Source: Aquila chrysaetos chrysaetos (lineage: Eukaryota; Chordata; Aves; Accipitriformes; Accipitridae). From it: 64,000 bases of DNA. Each line of letters begins with the position of its first letter. The stretch's first letter is position 1. The notes below the pieces were generated by a model. It saw only the letters and a program-made list of their open reading frames with translations. It was not told the DNA's origin and ran no database searches. Made by a program: the position numbers and the translations under genes. Of this stretch, positions 1 to 12,670 are shown piece after piece. Where the stretch lies: assembly GCF_900496995.4 (NCBI RefSeq), contig NC_044006.1, positions 31,309,120-31,373,119 of the forward strand, read 5' to 3'.

Positions 1-466
1 CCAGGCAGGAGGAGAACGGAGGGGCTCGTGAGCAGCATGGGGGAAATGTTGCAGCTGTGGATGGGACAGGGGAATCTGAAAACAAGGGGCACACATAGAA
101 AGAAATGGAGAAAGAGCAACAGCTGAGCAGGTATAATGAAAATGAGAGACCTGAAATGAGACACCTGAAACTAGGCAAAGGGATGAAGCAGAAGTTTATC
201 TATGTGTAGATTCATCTGTTTAAAGGTAGCCCAAAGGTATTAGTGCAATACATAGAGTTCCTTCAATGAAATAAGTAGGCTAACTTAGCCCTCACTGAGA
301 AACCTGGGGAAATAAATTCACTTGTTCCTCTTCCCAAGGATGCTTACAAGCACTTCAGGATCACAGACTAGCAAAGGGGTTAAAGGCTACGGTAAGACCA
401 AGACAAAGCACAGAGGAACAATCAGTTTAAGGCTATCCAAGTCCTCTATAAATATAGCACCCAGTG
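1..466. other. Noncoding, no feature seen
   Basis: Ordinary mixed-composition sequence. No coding frame, splice pair or repeat is recognised. Confidence 0.6.
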
Positions 467-520
467 GTTAAGAACATAAGAAACGGGCTACAGGGCCAGA
501 CCACCTGTGACAGGACTATA
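467..520 (-). mobile_element. Ancient CR1-type LINE 3' fragment
   Basis: AAGAACATAAGAAACGGG followed by CCAGACCACC resembles the reverse complement of the 3' end of the old CR1 families of turtles, crocodilians and birds. Short and diverged, so only moderate confidence. Confidence 0.45.
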
Positions 521-675
521 TCTTTGACAGAGAAACTGGGAAATGTTTTTCAGGGAGAGCCTTACTACTTTTTTGTAGGCTGCTCTCCTCATATGTCCCC
601 AGCAGCCACAATGGTTGGATAAGGGGCATTGGAGCGTATGTTTCTGCCTGTCCCTGTTAGCATCTGTTAATGTTA

Positions 676-1095
676 CAGAATCACAGGAAGGCAGGTTGAG
701 ACCTCTTGAGATCATCTAATCCAGCACCCCACTCAGAGAGGGAGGGACTAGCCTGCCCTCTCCATTAACATGTCTAATCCTTTTTGTACCCTCTTACCGT
801 GAGCTCCCACTACTTCCTGTAGAAACAAAGTCCAGAAATTTGATATGTGCTATGTGAACTCTTTTGTTTTATCAGTTTTAAACTTATCTCCTACTTTTGA
901 TGAATGGCCTCTAGCTCTAGAACTGCAGGATTTGGTGCAAAAGTGGTCTGCATTCACCTTCACCACTTTCCTGATTCTGTAACTCTGCGGAGCCTAGCAT
1001 CTCCAAACTGAAGAGTCCCAACCCCTTTAGTCTTTTCTCTCCGGGCAGTTCCTCCATCCCCTTAATCTTTTCCACCCAGATCTAGCTGAATGCCA
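676..1095 (-). mobile_element. Old CR1 LINE fragment
   Basis: It starts CAGAATCACAGGAAGG with GAGATCATCTAATCCAGCAC, the reverse complement of a CR1 3' end. Diverged CR1 3'-region landmarks follow in order, including CTGAAGAGTCCCAACCCC and TTTAGTCTTTTCTC near 1010-1040. About 420 bp, heavily mutated, no open frame. Confidence 0.65.
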
Positions 1096-2010
1096 ACAAA
1101 GGTTTTCCAGATTTTTAACTTTGTACATTTCTTTCTGAAGTTGTTAGAAATTCCAGGGAATTTTCTCCTTCAGTCCTACTTACAAAGTCAGCTTTATTAT
1201 AGCTACTCATTTCTGCCGCTGTTCTCCAACCTCACCGGAAAGAGCTGAGTCTGAAGCTGTTGCCCTCTTCTATCAGAAATATCCTAGAAGAGCGCCAAGA
1301 GTCCTTATGAATTTTGAGGAGAATCATCATAGCCTGCAAACAAATGCTCAGCCTTAAGCTTTCTTCTCTCTTCTGAGTCTTCTCAAAGTTCAACCCTTGC
1401 CAAATCCAAGTCTTTACTCAATTATAAGTATTCCTGTATTAACACTGGAAGTGTTATGGAAAACGTACAGTCTCTTCTCCTTGTCAAAGTCAAAAAATAA
1501 ATACATGGAAGAAGGAGGAGATGTAGGGTTGATGAAAGATATGGGACTAGAATGAAGACGGGAGGAAGAGAGAGGACTGAGGAGAAAAGCAGAAAGAGGA
1601 ACGCAGTCTCAGACGCACAGGTGGCTGCAAACAGTAAAAGCAGGAGCCTGGACCCCTGCGCTAGAGGCCATGCTTACGTGTCAGAATGGCTATCGGAAAA
1701 GGGTAGTCTGTCTTTCATGGGAATCCAGAAGGAAGGCAGGGAAGGTCACAGAGGCTATTTGCCAATCCTGATGCAGCTCCTGGACAGCAGGCACCTATCC
1801 ATGGTGAAGAGAAGCCAGGGATGGACATCAGCAAAGCATCTGGTCAGAATGAGTTTGCAGATCCTGGCTAGGACTGGCAGATGGATAAATGATTCTCCCC
1901 ATGTGCTGTATGACTGTGCAGACACTTTTCTGTTACTGTTTTCCCCTTAGTTTATAGTTTTACTCCTTCTTTACTGGTTTATTCTTCACCTCTGCTATGG
2001 GAGCTCCATT

Positions 2011-2034
2011 GTTTGTTTGTTTTTTTTTTTTTTT
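2011..2034. repeat. (GTTT)n / T-run
   Basis: Two and a half GTTT units followed by a run of 15 or more T. Confidence 0.9.
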
Positions 2035-3108
2035 AATATCATACCCTCTCATATTCAGTCTTTTTTTGTTCTCTGTATTGTAGCCAACCTGTCAGGTAAA
2101 GCTTTAGAGTCCGCAAAGACAACCTCAGAGAGTCTCACTGGGAATATTTAAGCAAGAGGATGTGTTGGTCTTCTGCTAAGCAGCTAGCACTGCGAGATCG
2201 CAGCAAATTCAATACAAGAGGGATAATGTTAACACAGTTAAGCATGAATTTAGACATGTCACTGCTAATCCCTAGATTAACAAGAGGGAAGGAAATGTGT
2301 CAAAATAATAAAGTACCTATTAAAAAGGCTGTAGAGACAGACACTGATCCATAGTTAGCACCGATAGATGACAGAACATCGTCAGTCAAGCGTGAGCCGT
2401 CATCTGGCAACACTCTGTTCTGTAGAAACCAGTCGAGTTAGGGACTTATGTCAGACTCGCTGGGGATTTCCAGACATTGAAAGAAAGAAATAGGGAAAGC
2501 AAATTTGGAAGAAAAATAAAATAATATGTATTTTTTTTTAAATCCTCACCTTAATTTGGTGTCTTTAGGACTTTATCCTTTTGTTCTCTGGGTCGACAGG
2601 GGGAAGTGATGATCCAGCAGGGTACTCATATGAACTGTGTGAAATTGCTGTCGCAGTCACTGAAGCCCTTTGGAGGAATAAATTAATTACTCTTTTTAGA
2701 TCATACAAGGAAAGAGGATAAAGGTCTCAGAGGATGACAGGTAGGAACCCTAAAAGTCTAAGACAGCTGGAGAGACTCAGAGGCTATGTGAAACACAGGG
2801 CTTCTCAGGCACTAATCCCATGCTGCTGATTTAGTTTATCAGCTAACAGCATGTATGTGAAACTGGCTGATGTTTCTTCTTAATGTTTGTTAGTGGTTAT
2901 CCTTTCCAGAGGGGTAAGGAGAGTGTCTAAGCTGGTTTTTAAAGATGCCCTGGGATGAGCCCGCCATCCCTTCTGGTGGGGTTGTGGGAATGCCATGCTA
3001 CAGCCCAGGGCAGCAGAAGGCAGACAGTGGTTGGGGCCAGCGCCTTGGCTCTGCCTGACTTCTGGACGGCATGCTTGGCACCAGCAAGACCTCAGAAATC
3101 ATTAAATG

Positions 3109-3138
3109 AAAAAAAAAAAAAGGGGGGTGGTGGTGGTA
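3109..3138. repeat. A-run joined to G-rich (GGT)n
   Basis: Thirteen A followed by GGGGGG and TGGTGGTGGT. Confidence 0.9.
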
Positions 3139-4784
3139 TTTTTTTAATTGCCTTATGGTCTTGAGCCTCATTTGAGATTCTCCCTATAAGCAGGAGGTCT
3201 AGGAACTTAGCTGGATGTGTCACTCGCTCTGTATCTTATTAGGAAAGTAAGCGGCATACAGTATTATATGTGCTTGGGCATAAGGTCCAGGGTAAAATCA
3301 AAGAGGAACCTATATCCATTTCTCTTTGGTGTAGCTTAAGAAATACCTGCTTGCTGTCCTCTGACACTGTCTCTTCCCAGCATTCATTAATAGAGCATCA
3401 CCTTTCAGTGGAAGAGAGGGGGTTTTGCAATCTTCGATGAAATGTTCTGGGAGTTTTCTTACTTCTCCTTTCTGTGCATCTACATTCAAATCTGCCTATA
3501 CTGTTCAAAAGAAGGTTATGTGTCAATTAGTGCTTTAAGGTATAAACTTGATATCTGATTATTTTTATAGCTTGGGTTCTTAATTATACCACTCCAAGAG
3601 AAACATTTCAAGGATAAAGATTAATTGCTTTTAATGTTGCTTCATATTTGTTATGCGGCAGATAATGCTTGTTTTAAGTAAGTGGAAACAGGTGTGTAAC
3701 AATTGATTAAATTAAATTAAACAAGCAAGTAGGGAATGAAATGCACATGGCTATTTTCAAGGAGAGATATTGTAAACACTAATTAAGCAGCTGGAAATCA
3801 ATAACTGCACAAAACTATTCCCTCTTCCCAATTTTACGAGATGGAAGAAGCCCTGATGTTTTCAATCATGATGTTATTTATACCTTGCTGAGGTATAAAC
3901 AAGATGTGCCCATAACCAGGCCAGCCACGACATAGATGTGGCTAGCTGAATTTTCTTACCTGGCCCCTGAATCCTGTAGAGGCCCAAGAAGCTTGATGTA
4001 GCACCACTTTCACACTGCCCATTGATTCCCAAAAGAGAGAGTGACTTGTCTGAAGTGAATCATTTTCAGAACTAATTAGCAAAAATAACCCTCCATTTCC
4101 CTTCTGGCTAAAATTAAGTCCTTTTACATAAAATAAGGGATGGCTAGTACCTTTCCAGTGCTGAATAACCATGCAAGACTACTATAAATTTAGTGTGTAT
4201 ATGAATAAAAAAGGCATAAAAAGGGGAGAAATAGATTTGCAAAATTCTCCAAAGGCCTCAGTATTAATTTCTGCTCTTAGAGAGTCGCCATTAGCACTAA
4301 CCTTCTTAGTCAATAGATGTGCTCCCTGCAGAAGCACAGACAGGCTCTTGGCTTTTGCAACTAAAATCAGTTTGATGGCTTTTTCTACTACTGCTAGCAG
4401 AAGTCAACACAGCTAAGTTAGAGCAAGAAGCTACTTTCCAGTCTATTTTGTGCAATCCTGTGCACAGATATTTACAAAGCTCCTAGCAGCTACCCGTGTG
4501 CTGGCCCACAAGAGGCAACAGAAGGCTAACGTTGGATGCACAGAGGATCCACAGCAGACAACTCGCCTCATGGGGTTGATTTCCCAGGTCTCCCCATGCT
4601 GGTTAAGGAAGGGGTTTCAGCCTCTTACAGTTTCCCTGTATGCAATGGAGCAATGCCTGTGCTGGCTGAGGAGACAGAACAGGTCCTGCTGCTCAGAAAC
4701 TGGTGGCCAGCCCTGCCTACTTAGCATTTGCATTCACAAAGCCTGACTCTGAGGTCTATGGTAGATCACCAAAAATAATAATTT

Positions 4785-4806
4785 AAAAAAAAAAAAAAAA
4801 AAAAAA
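4785..4806. repeat. Poly-A tract
   Basis: A pure run of 22 A. No recognisable SINE or processed gene lies directly upstream. Confidence 0.9.
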
Positions 4807-5129
4807 CCACCACGTGTGGGGAGAGGAGAGAGATGCAGTCTTCTCTTTTTGTCCCAGGGGCCCCCAGGAAAGGTGAGTGAAACAGGTTCAATCTCCATCC
4901 CATGCATACCATCTCCAGCCAATCCTGAACCAAGTCTGGGTATATTTTACGGACAGGAATGTGGTGTGTCACAGGATCTGGATGGATGCAAGCTGCCTGG
5001 ATGGATGGAGCTGTTCCTTTTGACATAAATAATTAGAAATTAATTGGAACACAGACTGTACTACGCCCACCCTTCCAGCCCCACATCTTCCTACCACCAT
5101 CATCTCCTCTCCCTGCTGCTCTAACAGGA

Positions 5130-6223
5130 TGTGGTGGGTTGACCCTGGCTGGAGGCCAGGTGCCCACCAAAGCTACTCTATCATTCCCCCCCTCAGCTGG
5201 ACAGGGGACAGAAAATATAACAAAGGGCTCGTGGGTCGAGATAAGGACAGGAGAGATCACTCAACCAATTACTGTCATGGGCAAAACAGACTTGACTTAG
5301 GGAAAATTAACTTAATTTATTGCCAATCAACCAGAGTAGGGTAATGAGAAATAAAACCGAATCTTAAAACACCTTCCCTCCACGCCTCCCTTCTTCCCAG
5401 GCACAGCTTCACTCCCGGATTCTCTACTTACCCCCACCAGCGGCGCAGGGGGACAGGGAATGGGGGTTACGATCACTTCATCACGCATTGTCTCTGCCGC
5501 TTCATCCTCCTCAGGGGCAGGACTCATCACACTCTTCCCCTGCTGCAGCGCGGGGTCCCTCCCATGGCAGACAGTCCCCCCAAGAACTTCTCCAGCGTGG
5601 GTCCTTCCCACGGGCTGCAGTTCTTCAGGAGCACACTGCTCCAGCGTGGGTCCCCCGCGGGGTCACAAGTCCTGCAAGCAAACCTGCTCCAACGTGGGCT
5701 CCTCTCTCCGCAGGTCCTGCCAGGAGCCTGCTCCAGCGTGGGGTTCCCACGGGGTCACAGCCTCCTTTGGGCATCCACCTGCTCCGGCGTGGGGTCCTCC
5801 ACGGGCTGCAGGTGGATATCTGCTCCACCGTGGACCTCCATGGACTGCAGGAGGACAGCCTGCCTCACCATGGTCTTCACCAGGGGCTGCAGGGGAATCT
5901 CTGCTCCGGCGCCTGGAGCATCTCCTCCCCCTCCTTCTTCACTGACCTTGGTGTCTGCAGGGCTGTTTCTCTTACATTTTCTCACTCCTCTCTCCGGCTG
6001 CAGTTTCTGTGCCGCACCAACTTTTTTTTCCCTTCTTAAATCTGTTATCCCAGAGGTGCTACCACTGTCACTGATGGGCTCAGCCTTGGCCAGTGGCAGG
6101 TCCGTCTTGGAGCCAGTTGGCATTGGCTCCATCGGACATAGGGGAAGCTTCTAGCAGCTTCTCACAGAAGCCGCTCCTATACCCCGCCCTGCTACCAAAA
6201 CCTTGCTACGCAAACCCAATACA
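5130..6223 (-). mobile_element. Solo LTR of an ERVL-like endogenous retrovirus
   Basis: GC-rich block of about 1.09 kb beginning TGTGGTGGGTTGACCCTGG and ending ACCCAATACA, i.e. TG...CA termini, recognised as an avian retroviral LTR seen in many bird genomes. Orientation is minus: a minus-strand AATAAA lies near 5317-5322, toward its 3' end, and a TATA-region-like TTTAAGAAGGG lies near 6035. Flanks CAGGA (5125-5129) and CAGGG (6224-6228) look like a 5-bp target duplication with one mismatch, typical of ERVL. There are no gag, pol or env sequences on either side, so it is a solo LTR left by recombination. The middle holds a degenerate tandem array. Open frames up to 196 codons on both strands are by-products of GC content and the array. 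Confidence 0.82.
5545..5930. repeat. Degenerate 40-51 bp tandem array inside the LTR
   Basis: A core similar to CCAGCGTGGG recurs at 5592, 5641, 5689, 5733, 5784, 5825 and 5866, at spacings of 49, 48, 44, 51, 41 and 41 bp, alternating with GGGCTGCAG-like words. It is an internal minisatellite of the LTR rather than a host array. Confidence 0.75.
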
Positions 6224-9200
6224 CAGGGAAGCCATAAAAATACTATTCCTGGGAGGATGACTTGGAGGAGCAGCAGAGGGAGCAGGGAGAAGAGGAGGCT
6301 CTTCTGTCTCCTGGCTTTACAGGTATGCATCTGCAGCTTTTATTTTGGGTTGTAACTGCACCCAGAGGTTTAAGTGGAAGGCTGGATTTACTATCATCAC
6401 TGGAGTACCTTCAGGAGGGACCCACACTGCTGCTTTCACAAGGTCTCTGTTTGGTCTTCCTTCCACATGTTTAGAAGCATTCGTGACAGTGGCTGTAGAA
6501 AGCAGGCACGCTTCCACAAGATCCTCATGGAGGTTTGCCTGCGACTGGAAACTCCTGTTGTTTGGTTTAAACACACATCGTACCTTTGGTGGATGAGAGT
6601 TTATGTAATGAAAAGAGGGTTCAGTTCAACTTGTGTTCAAATCCTACTTGCTGGAAGATCTGTCCGCCTTTTCTCTCATGTTTTATATTAATTTCCTGGC
6701 CTTGCTGAACAAAAATAAGTCAGTCCTCTGTGAGCTCACTGGACCACTAAAAAAGAGAGGCAGCTCTCACCTGCCTCTGCAAAATTTCCTGATATTAGCA
6801 ATTATTGTTCTGATGTTTCATCACTGATAAGATGGAAACTTACCAGAGAATGGGCATTTAATTAAACTACACTCAAAGAGGCACTTGATGGTTGGACAGT
6901 GCTTGAATTGAAGCAGTCTTTATTAATGTAACTGAAATAGATGCTGACCACTGCATATCCACTTCACAAATGTTCCTTCTGGTGATGTCAAAACTCTATG
7001 TATGTGCACAACAGAAATTGTATTGTATTAGTTGATTAATCAACCACATTTTCTGTGTATCGTGGCGATGCTCCTTATTCTAATGGCTACCTCATTAGAA
7101 ACATCTTTCTGGTAAGGTACAAAATTTTCCTTTCTGAGACAACGGAAAGTTTCATCTCCTGAGGTCCAGGCTCCATTGAAGTCACTCTTCTGGGAGAGTT
7201 TCTGGTTTTTATGTTGTGTTGGGAAATTAACTGTGCCATCTTGGCCCCATTAAACCAGTGGGAGTTTTGCCTTGGACTGCAGTAGAATTAGGATGTTGTG
7301 CACTCTATAATAATTGAACTGGAAATTATAGGAGCACAATTTTCCTTCTGCCCTATTAATGAGCTTAACAACTTGCTAGGAGCAAGCTTCTGCAGATAAA
7401 GAATCTGTGCAAGTATTTACACAAATCCCACATGAAGCAAAGCTTATATGTCTCTAATGAATGAAATGTAATGTACCCATGCTGGGCTCAGTGTTTAGCA
7501 GTTTGCTGCCAAACCTTCAGCCATGCTCAGCTCTATTGACATTATAGGAAGAATGGATAAAATGCTAATGACTAACATACCTTTTTGGTATTAGAATTGC
7601 AAGCTTGAAATGCAGGCACTGAAATCAAGGGGAATTTTAGACTTGGTTTCAATGGAAGCAGAGCTGCTTCTACAAATTCCATCCAGCACGAGGGGGAGAG
7701 TGGTGGTGGTGGTTCTTTTTGAAATATTTTGTGCTATGTCCTTTGTACCTCCACCTGCAATGGAATAGATTGTCCCAGACAGAGGACACCCTCCTGCTCT
7801 GAATAGCAGGCAGTAATCTGCTTAGCAATAGGAACCAAGCAAGGACCCTTAGCACACTTCCTTCCTCCTTCCCTTCATTTTGCTGTATGGGCTGGATTGG
7901 CAACCTGAAAGTTGAGGGATGTGGGATGAAGACAATGGTGAAAGCCCTGCATGACTGCTGCCACTGGTGCAGGACCACTGCTCTTCTCTGGGCAATCTGG
8001 GATTTTTCAGGATCCACCACGGGATGCAACACCCGTTGTTTCCCCTCAGCCCTTAGCACAGCTACACTCCTCAGGAGGCAGGGCTACAAACCAGGCAGCT
8101 GTCAGTGGGCTGCAAAAAATCCTTGCACACTGCAGGAGGCCAGAGTGCTCTTGCTCTGACACCTTCTCTCAGCAACACAGCACAGAAATGCTTTGTAGGT
8201 ATCATTTGAGCGAGCTGTTAAGGACAGAGGGTTCAAATAAGCTGCCCATAAGTGGACTGGGGCATGTTTTTATTTGCTTCATTGGTCAACATGGTATGGG
8301 TCTCTAACATCTTTATTATAGCTCCTCAACTGTGCAAGTGAAAATGTTTTCTCAAAATCCCCAGAATTACAAATTATGATATTCACAACGTGTATATATA
8401 TTATGTACGTATAACACCACAAAAACAACTGCTTTCTTCAAAATCATATCCTGATAAGAAAACTGCAGTCCTCAGTCTGCCATCATCACATGATGGCAAT
8501 CAGGGCTCTGACTGGGCCAGCCAGTTGACCAGATAAGGACTTAGACATTAGCCAATGATGACACCCAGAATGAAGCAGCAAAGACATGGCATGTAGAAGA
8601 CCACTTCCTTGAATTCCCATCCTCTGCATTCTCTAGCCAGCATCAATTAATCTATTATGGTTTCTCCTCTACTGAATTTTAAAGGACTGTAAGTACTGAA
8701 AATTAGGTTTATTTTCCTTTGTAAAGTCAAAAGAAAGACATCCCCCACCCCCAAACCTCAGGGTGTGGAAAGATATGTTCTTATCTCTTCCTACAGAGGG
8801 GAGGTGCTGAAAAATGCCCGAGATGCAGCTCATAGCTTGCTACTGACTGAGCTATGCTGGACAAGTCAGCATCTCTGCCCAGATCCCGCCTTGAGACCTG
8901 AGCCAGCCACAAACTGGAAGTTTGTCAGCACAGCGATGCGCTCTCCTTGCACAGTAGGGCAGTGACTAGCAAAGGCCTTGTGATGCTGCTATAACACGAA
9001 GAATAAAGGGGGTGTAGGATGTTTCAGGATGCTTGCAGCAAACTGGAAATTCACAGGGAAGTTGAGAGGAGGCAGTATTCACCTTCCCTGAATTTCTTTG
9101 AAAACCCTCCCATGCAGATCGCTCTGCTTCTTGCTTTGTTTCATGCCCTGGATTGAAAGACTTTTGGTCTGGTTTCAATCAAGCCTAGTTTATTCCTCTT

Positions 9201-10411
9201 TTGATAAAGTGATTACTGGATATCACATGCTGAAATATCCTTCGTCAGGAAAGTTCACAGACATCATCTCAGACGTCTACATCTCCTTGCCATCCTGCTG
9301 CGAGGCACAGACAGGCCCAGGGACAGCCCAAGTTTGCTAATGAGTCTCTGTCTCTAGTCTGAGAGATAAGCACATGTTGTAGGCACTGGCGTTTCTCACA
9401 CCCATGCATGTAATTTCCTGTCAGAGAAGTTGTTTTCTTCCCAGGTTTGCAGTCTAGTAAAACAAAGCAGCCAGCGTGGAGGGTGTTAGAAAGGAGAGCA
9501 AACACAGTGGTGCTTTAGAAGCTGTTTAATATTTTAAGCTATAAGTGCAGGAGGGCTGTGATGGTATTTGAAAATATAATGCTCAGATGCAGAGTTAGAA
9601 ATGCTGTAATCTTGTCAAGTCCATAGTGTTTTAGGAGAAAGACCCTGTATGTCAATGCATGGGAAGACACGGGTTCAGCGCCTAATTAACTAGAGCAAGA
9701 AGATAGGGGGGAGGGTGAGGAACGGCAGTGCGTGCTCCAGGAAAAGGAGCAACGTGACAGATCTAATGCCCGTGGAAAGGGAAGAAGAGAGACTTCTCTC
9801 AGAGATAAAGGGCAGCTTTAATCCCACCCCAGCTCCCACCTTGTTCCATGCTGCATAAGAGTGATGCATTTGAGGAGAAGCAAAAGTTACACAAGCCAGA
9901 GGTCATCTGCTACTGCTTTGTCCCAAGTCTCCCTGGAATATAGTTTTCCACTACCATCTGCCATTTGCTGGATTTTTACATCTGTCTTTCCCTAAAAGTA
10001 ACCCCTCCAAAGCCCCCTGACATACGGATCGATGAAACTGTGGAGCGGAGTCTTTAGGAGCACCAGACTCAAAAAGTTTTCTCCCTCATTTAAAGCCATG
10101 TCTTTTTCTTTCCTTGTTTTCTCCTAGTTTACTCCTCCTGAAGTAAGCAGGAAGACTTCGTTATAGACTAGCTACATCAGCAAATGTTAAGTTATCCATC
10201 TAAATGTAAAAGCACAGGTTAATCTACAATCATTTTCATGTCAATTTAGTGTGATATTTTTTTCCCTTGGCTTTGTGCAAGAAGCCTTGGCATGACAGCC
10301 TGACTCTTGACATAGAAACTCCCTTTGCTACTCTAAATGGGGTTATTCTCTTCCTGCCTTTTAGGTCTCCTTTGTAATCCCCCTAACCTTTGCAGGGGCA
10401 GGGGGAAGGAC

Positions 10412-10584
10412 ATTTGCATGAGAGCCATCTGTCAGGGTAGATAGAAATTCCAGACTCCTCTGGGCCTTAGAGACTGCTCCAGCATTGAAGCCTTCACTCA
10501 GCAGTACAACAAACCCAGATGGTTTCCCTCTTGGACCCGGGACAAACGTGTTGCCTTTCAGGACGTGGCAATGATTTTCCTCAG
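10412..10584 (+). promoter_or_regulatory. Possible alternative upstream first exon or regulatory block
   Basis: A perfect octamer (POU-type) motif ATTTGCAT at 10412-10419 is followed by E-box-like CATCTG and CAGATGG, and the block ends CCTCAG|GTAAGC, a strong donor at 10585. No acceptor or open frame is evident, so if transcribed it would be a 5' non-coding exon, about 11 kb from the PPP1R17 start codon. Weak, purely sequence-based suggestion. Confidence 0.2.
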
Positions 10585-12604
10585 GTAAGCCTTCTGTTTA
10601 AAAAACATGAGCTATCTACACATTTGGATCTGTGATAAACGCAACTTATGTCCCTATATGCATATTCTTTTCTATATAAGGGAAAATGTAGATGTTTACA
10701 ATCATTTGTCTGAAAAGTTAGGCGCATTGAGTGCAGGTTTCAATCCATTGCACTTTTAACCTCGACAACTTAAAAGGAAACCACCAAAGACAAGTGTTGA
10801 CTGTACATCAAGCAATCTGTTCGATAAAAAAACAACACTGCGTATCTATCTATTGATCGAACTACGCTGGCCGCAGAGTAACTTATTTAATCAACCATAG
10901 TCTGTTTTATACCTATGACAACACTTATAAAGTGACTAAATGAATAAATTGGTCCTTACAAGATACAACTCCTCAATTCTCCATGTGTAAATTTACTTTG
11001 GGCATGCACATGCATGCAGCAGCTTAGGAGTTAGCATAAACCTGGGCCAAACTTCCTGTGCCATGCAGTGGACTTTCACACAGAAATAAGCAGCACAGGC
11101 TGAAGCTGGGCTTAAGCACATCAGGATAGTGTGAGCCCTGAGTTTGCTTATCTGGAGGGAGTATTATCTTGGGTGTAACCACATATTACTGCATATAGAA
11201 GCTGCTTGCAGCTGGATCACTAACAGTTTTTGGATTTCTAAGACCTGTTAACACGAAATCACCGTTCACTTCCACCTTATCAGGACTTCTCATTTATCTG
11301 AAAATAGTGCCAGGGGTTGAAAGTGAAATCTGAACAAACCGTAATGTAATTAGTTGAGTACAAAACCCCACAGAACCACAGTGAAACATCTCCATATATA
11401 CCTTTGATTGTATACTAGTTTTTAATGCCTTTCATGGTGTTCTGCAGTAGATACAGACTATGCAGTGGTGACAATTACAACTATGTCAACTTTAGGACAA
11501 CGGGCCTCCTGGTACTGATAACCTCTTTAGAGAGAGGGGTTTGCATGGGAATGTACTGTCTCCAGTGTCTTGTTTCTCTCCTATGCAGCACAGTCTCACC
11601 TCCTTCCCAGCAGACTCATCCTTGCCTCTGCAGGCAGCATCAGATGCTCTGCTCCACACCCGTGCCTTGTAGGCAGCCTCCTTTGCATATTTGGCATTTT
11701 TTCCAGACCATTATGTTTATTAAAAAGACAGACAGTGTTTTTTAAAGAGGACCAGTGTAGAAATCTATCACAATAGAACTATTTTAATGATGGTAGAGAG
11801 GAGAGCAGAAAAGGAGAAAGCACAGGCATTTAAATGCCCCATGGAGTCTGAGGTTTGCTAGCCTCAGCGCTCAGCCAAGCTGAGCAATCTACTTGTAGTA
11901 ATTCTCCCATTCCAAAAGTGGGATTTTTATTTAATGTAAGGCTTCTAAACAACCAACCAACCACCCCATGTATTATGAGTCAAGGCATAATTATAGTCTT
12001 GTTATACCAGGAATTCCTCAAAAACCAACCCTCCAAACCCATTACACCAGCCCTGTTTCATTCATCACACATGATCTAGCCCAAACCACAGGCTCACGTA
12101 TGCCAGAATGAGCATGGCACCAGTAATCTTGTAAGGAACAGAGCTTTACCTGGCTTCCCCTTCTATAAATCCAGTGTTTTAACTGGTTCACACTGGACTG
12201 GCACTGCCATGAGTAAGGTCTGATTTTGGTCTTCACTTTGGACAGATTCAAAGCGAGTTCACTGCGAGCAAAATTACAGCTGGAAAATAATCTTTACTAG
12301 TTACTGCAGTGTTGAAAAGCCAGCTGTGCTTGCATTGCAAAACCAACTGGAGACCTACTATTGACCAGCAAGCATAACATCAAGGGGCACCATGCCTCTT
12401 TCAAGAAATCACTCTCTTATGCTGTGCTGAAAAGCTTCAGTAAGCCAACTTTCCGGTACAGAAAAGGAAAGTTCTAACAGGAAAAAAGTATCAAAGGAAG
12501 GCCAAATTATCACTGCCCTTTGGGCATTTGAAAATTCAACCTTTGAATTACAAACCAAGCCAGAAACAAATATAAAAATAACAAATGCATAGGTAGCTAA
12601 TAGT

Positions 12605-12670
12605 TACGTATACATATATGTATGCATATATGTACATGTGTGTGTATATATGTGTATGTGTTTGTGTATT
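12605..12670. repeat. Imperfect TA/TG (ATGT) microsatellite
   Basis: Alternating purine-pyrimidine tract built from TATATG, CATATATG, TGTGTG and TGTATG words, rich in short palindromes such as TACATATATGTA. Confidence 0.85.

Larger units (their letters stand above)
1096..5129. other. Noncoding upstream region
   Basis: Holds only simple repeats and short chance frames. The longest, 132 codons at 1552-1950, resembles no family I know. An AT-rich stretch at 3600-3830 has clustered homeodomain-type and E-box words: TAATTA at 3780-3785, CAGCTG at 3788-3793 and CAGGTG at 3689-3694. Confidence 0.55.

Noticed and set aside
1552..1950. 132-codon plus-strand frame
   Set aside because: No known motif, no splice context, no family resemblance; a frame this size is expected occasionally by chance in 64 kb.
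5460..6154. Overlapping frames of up to 196 codons on both strands
   Set aside because: They lie wholly inside the LTR and follow its GC-rich tandem array; neither viral gene domains nor a host gene is recognisable.
6600..6660. TGTTCAAATCC resembling a tRNA B box
   Set aside because: No matching A box at the right distance and no cloverleaf.
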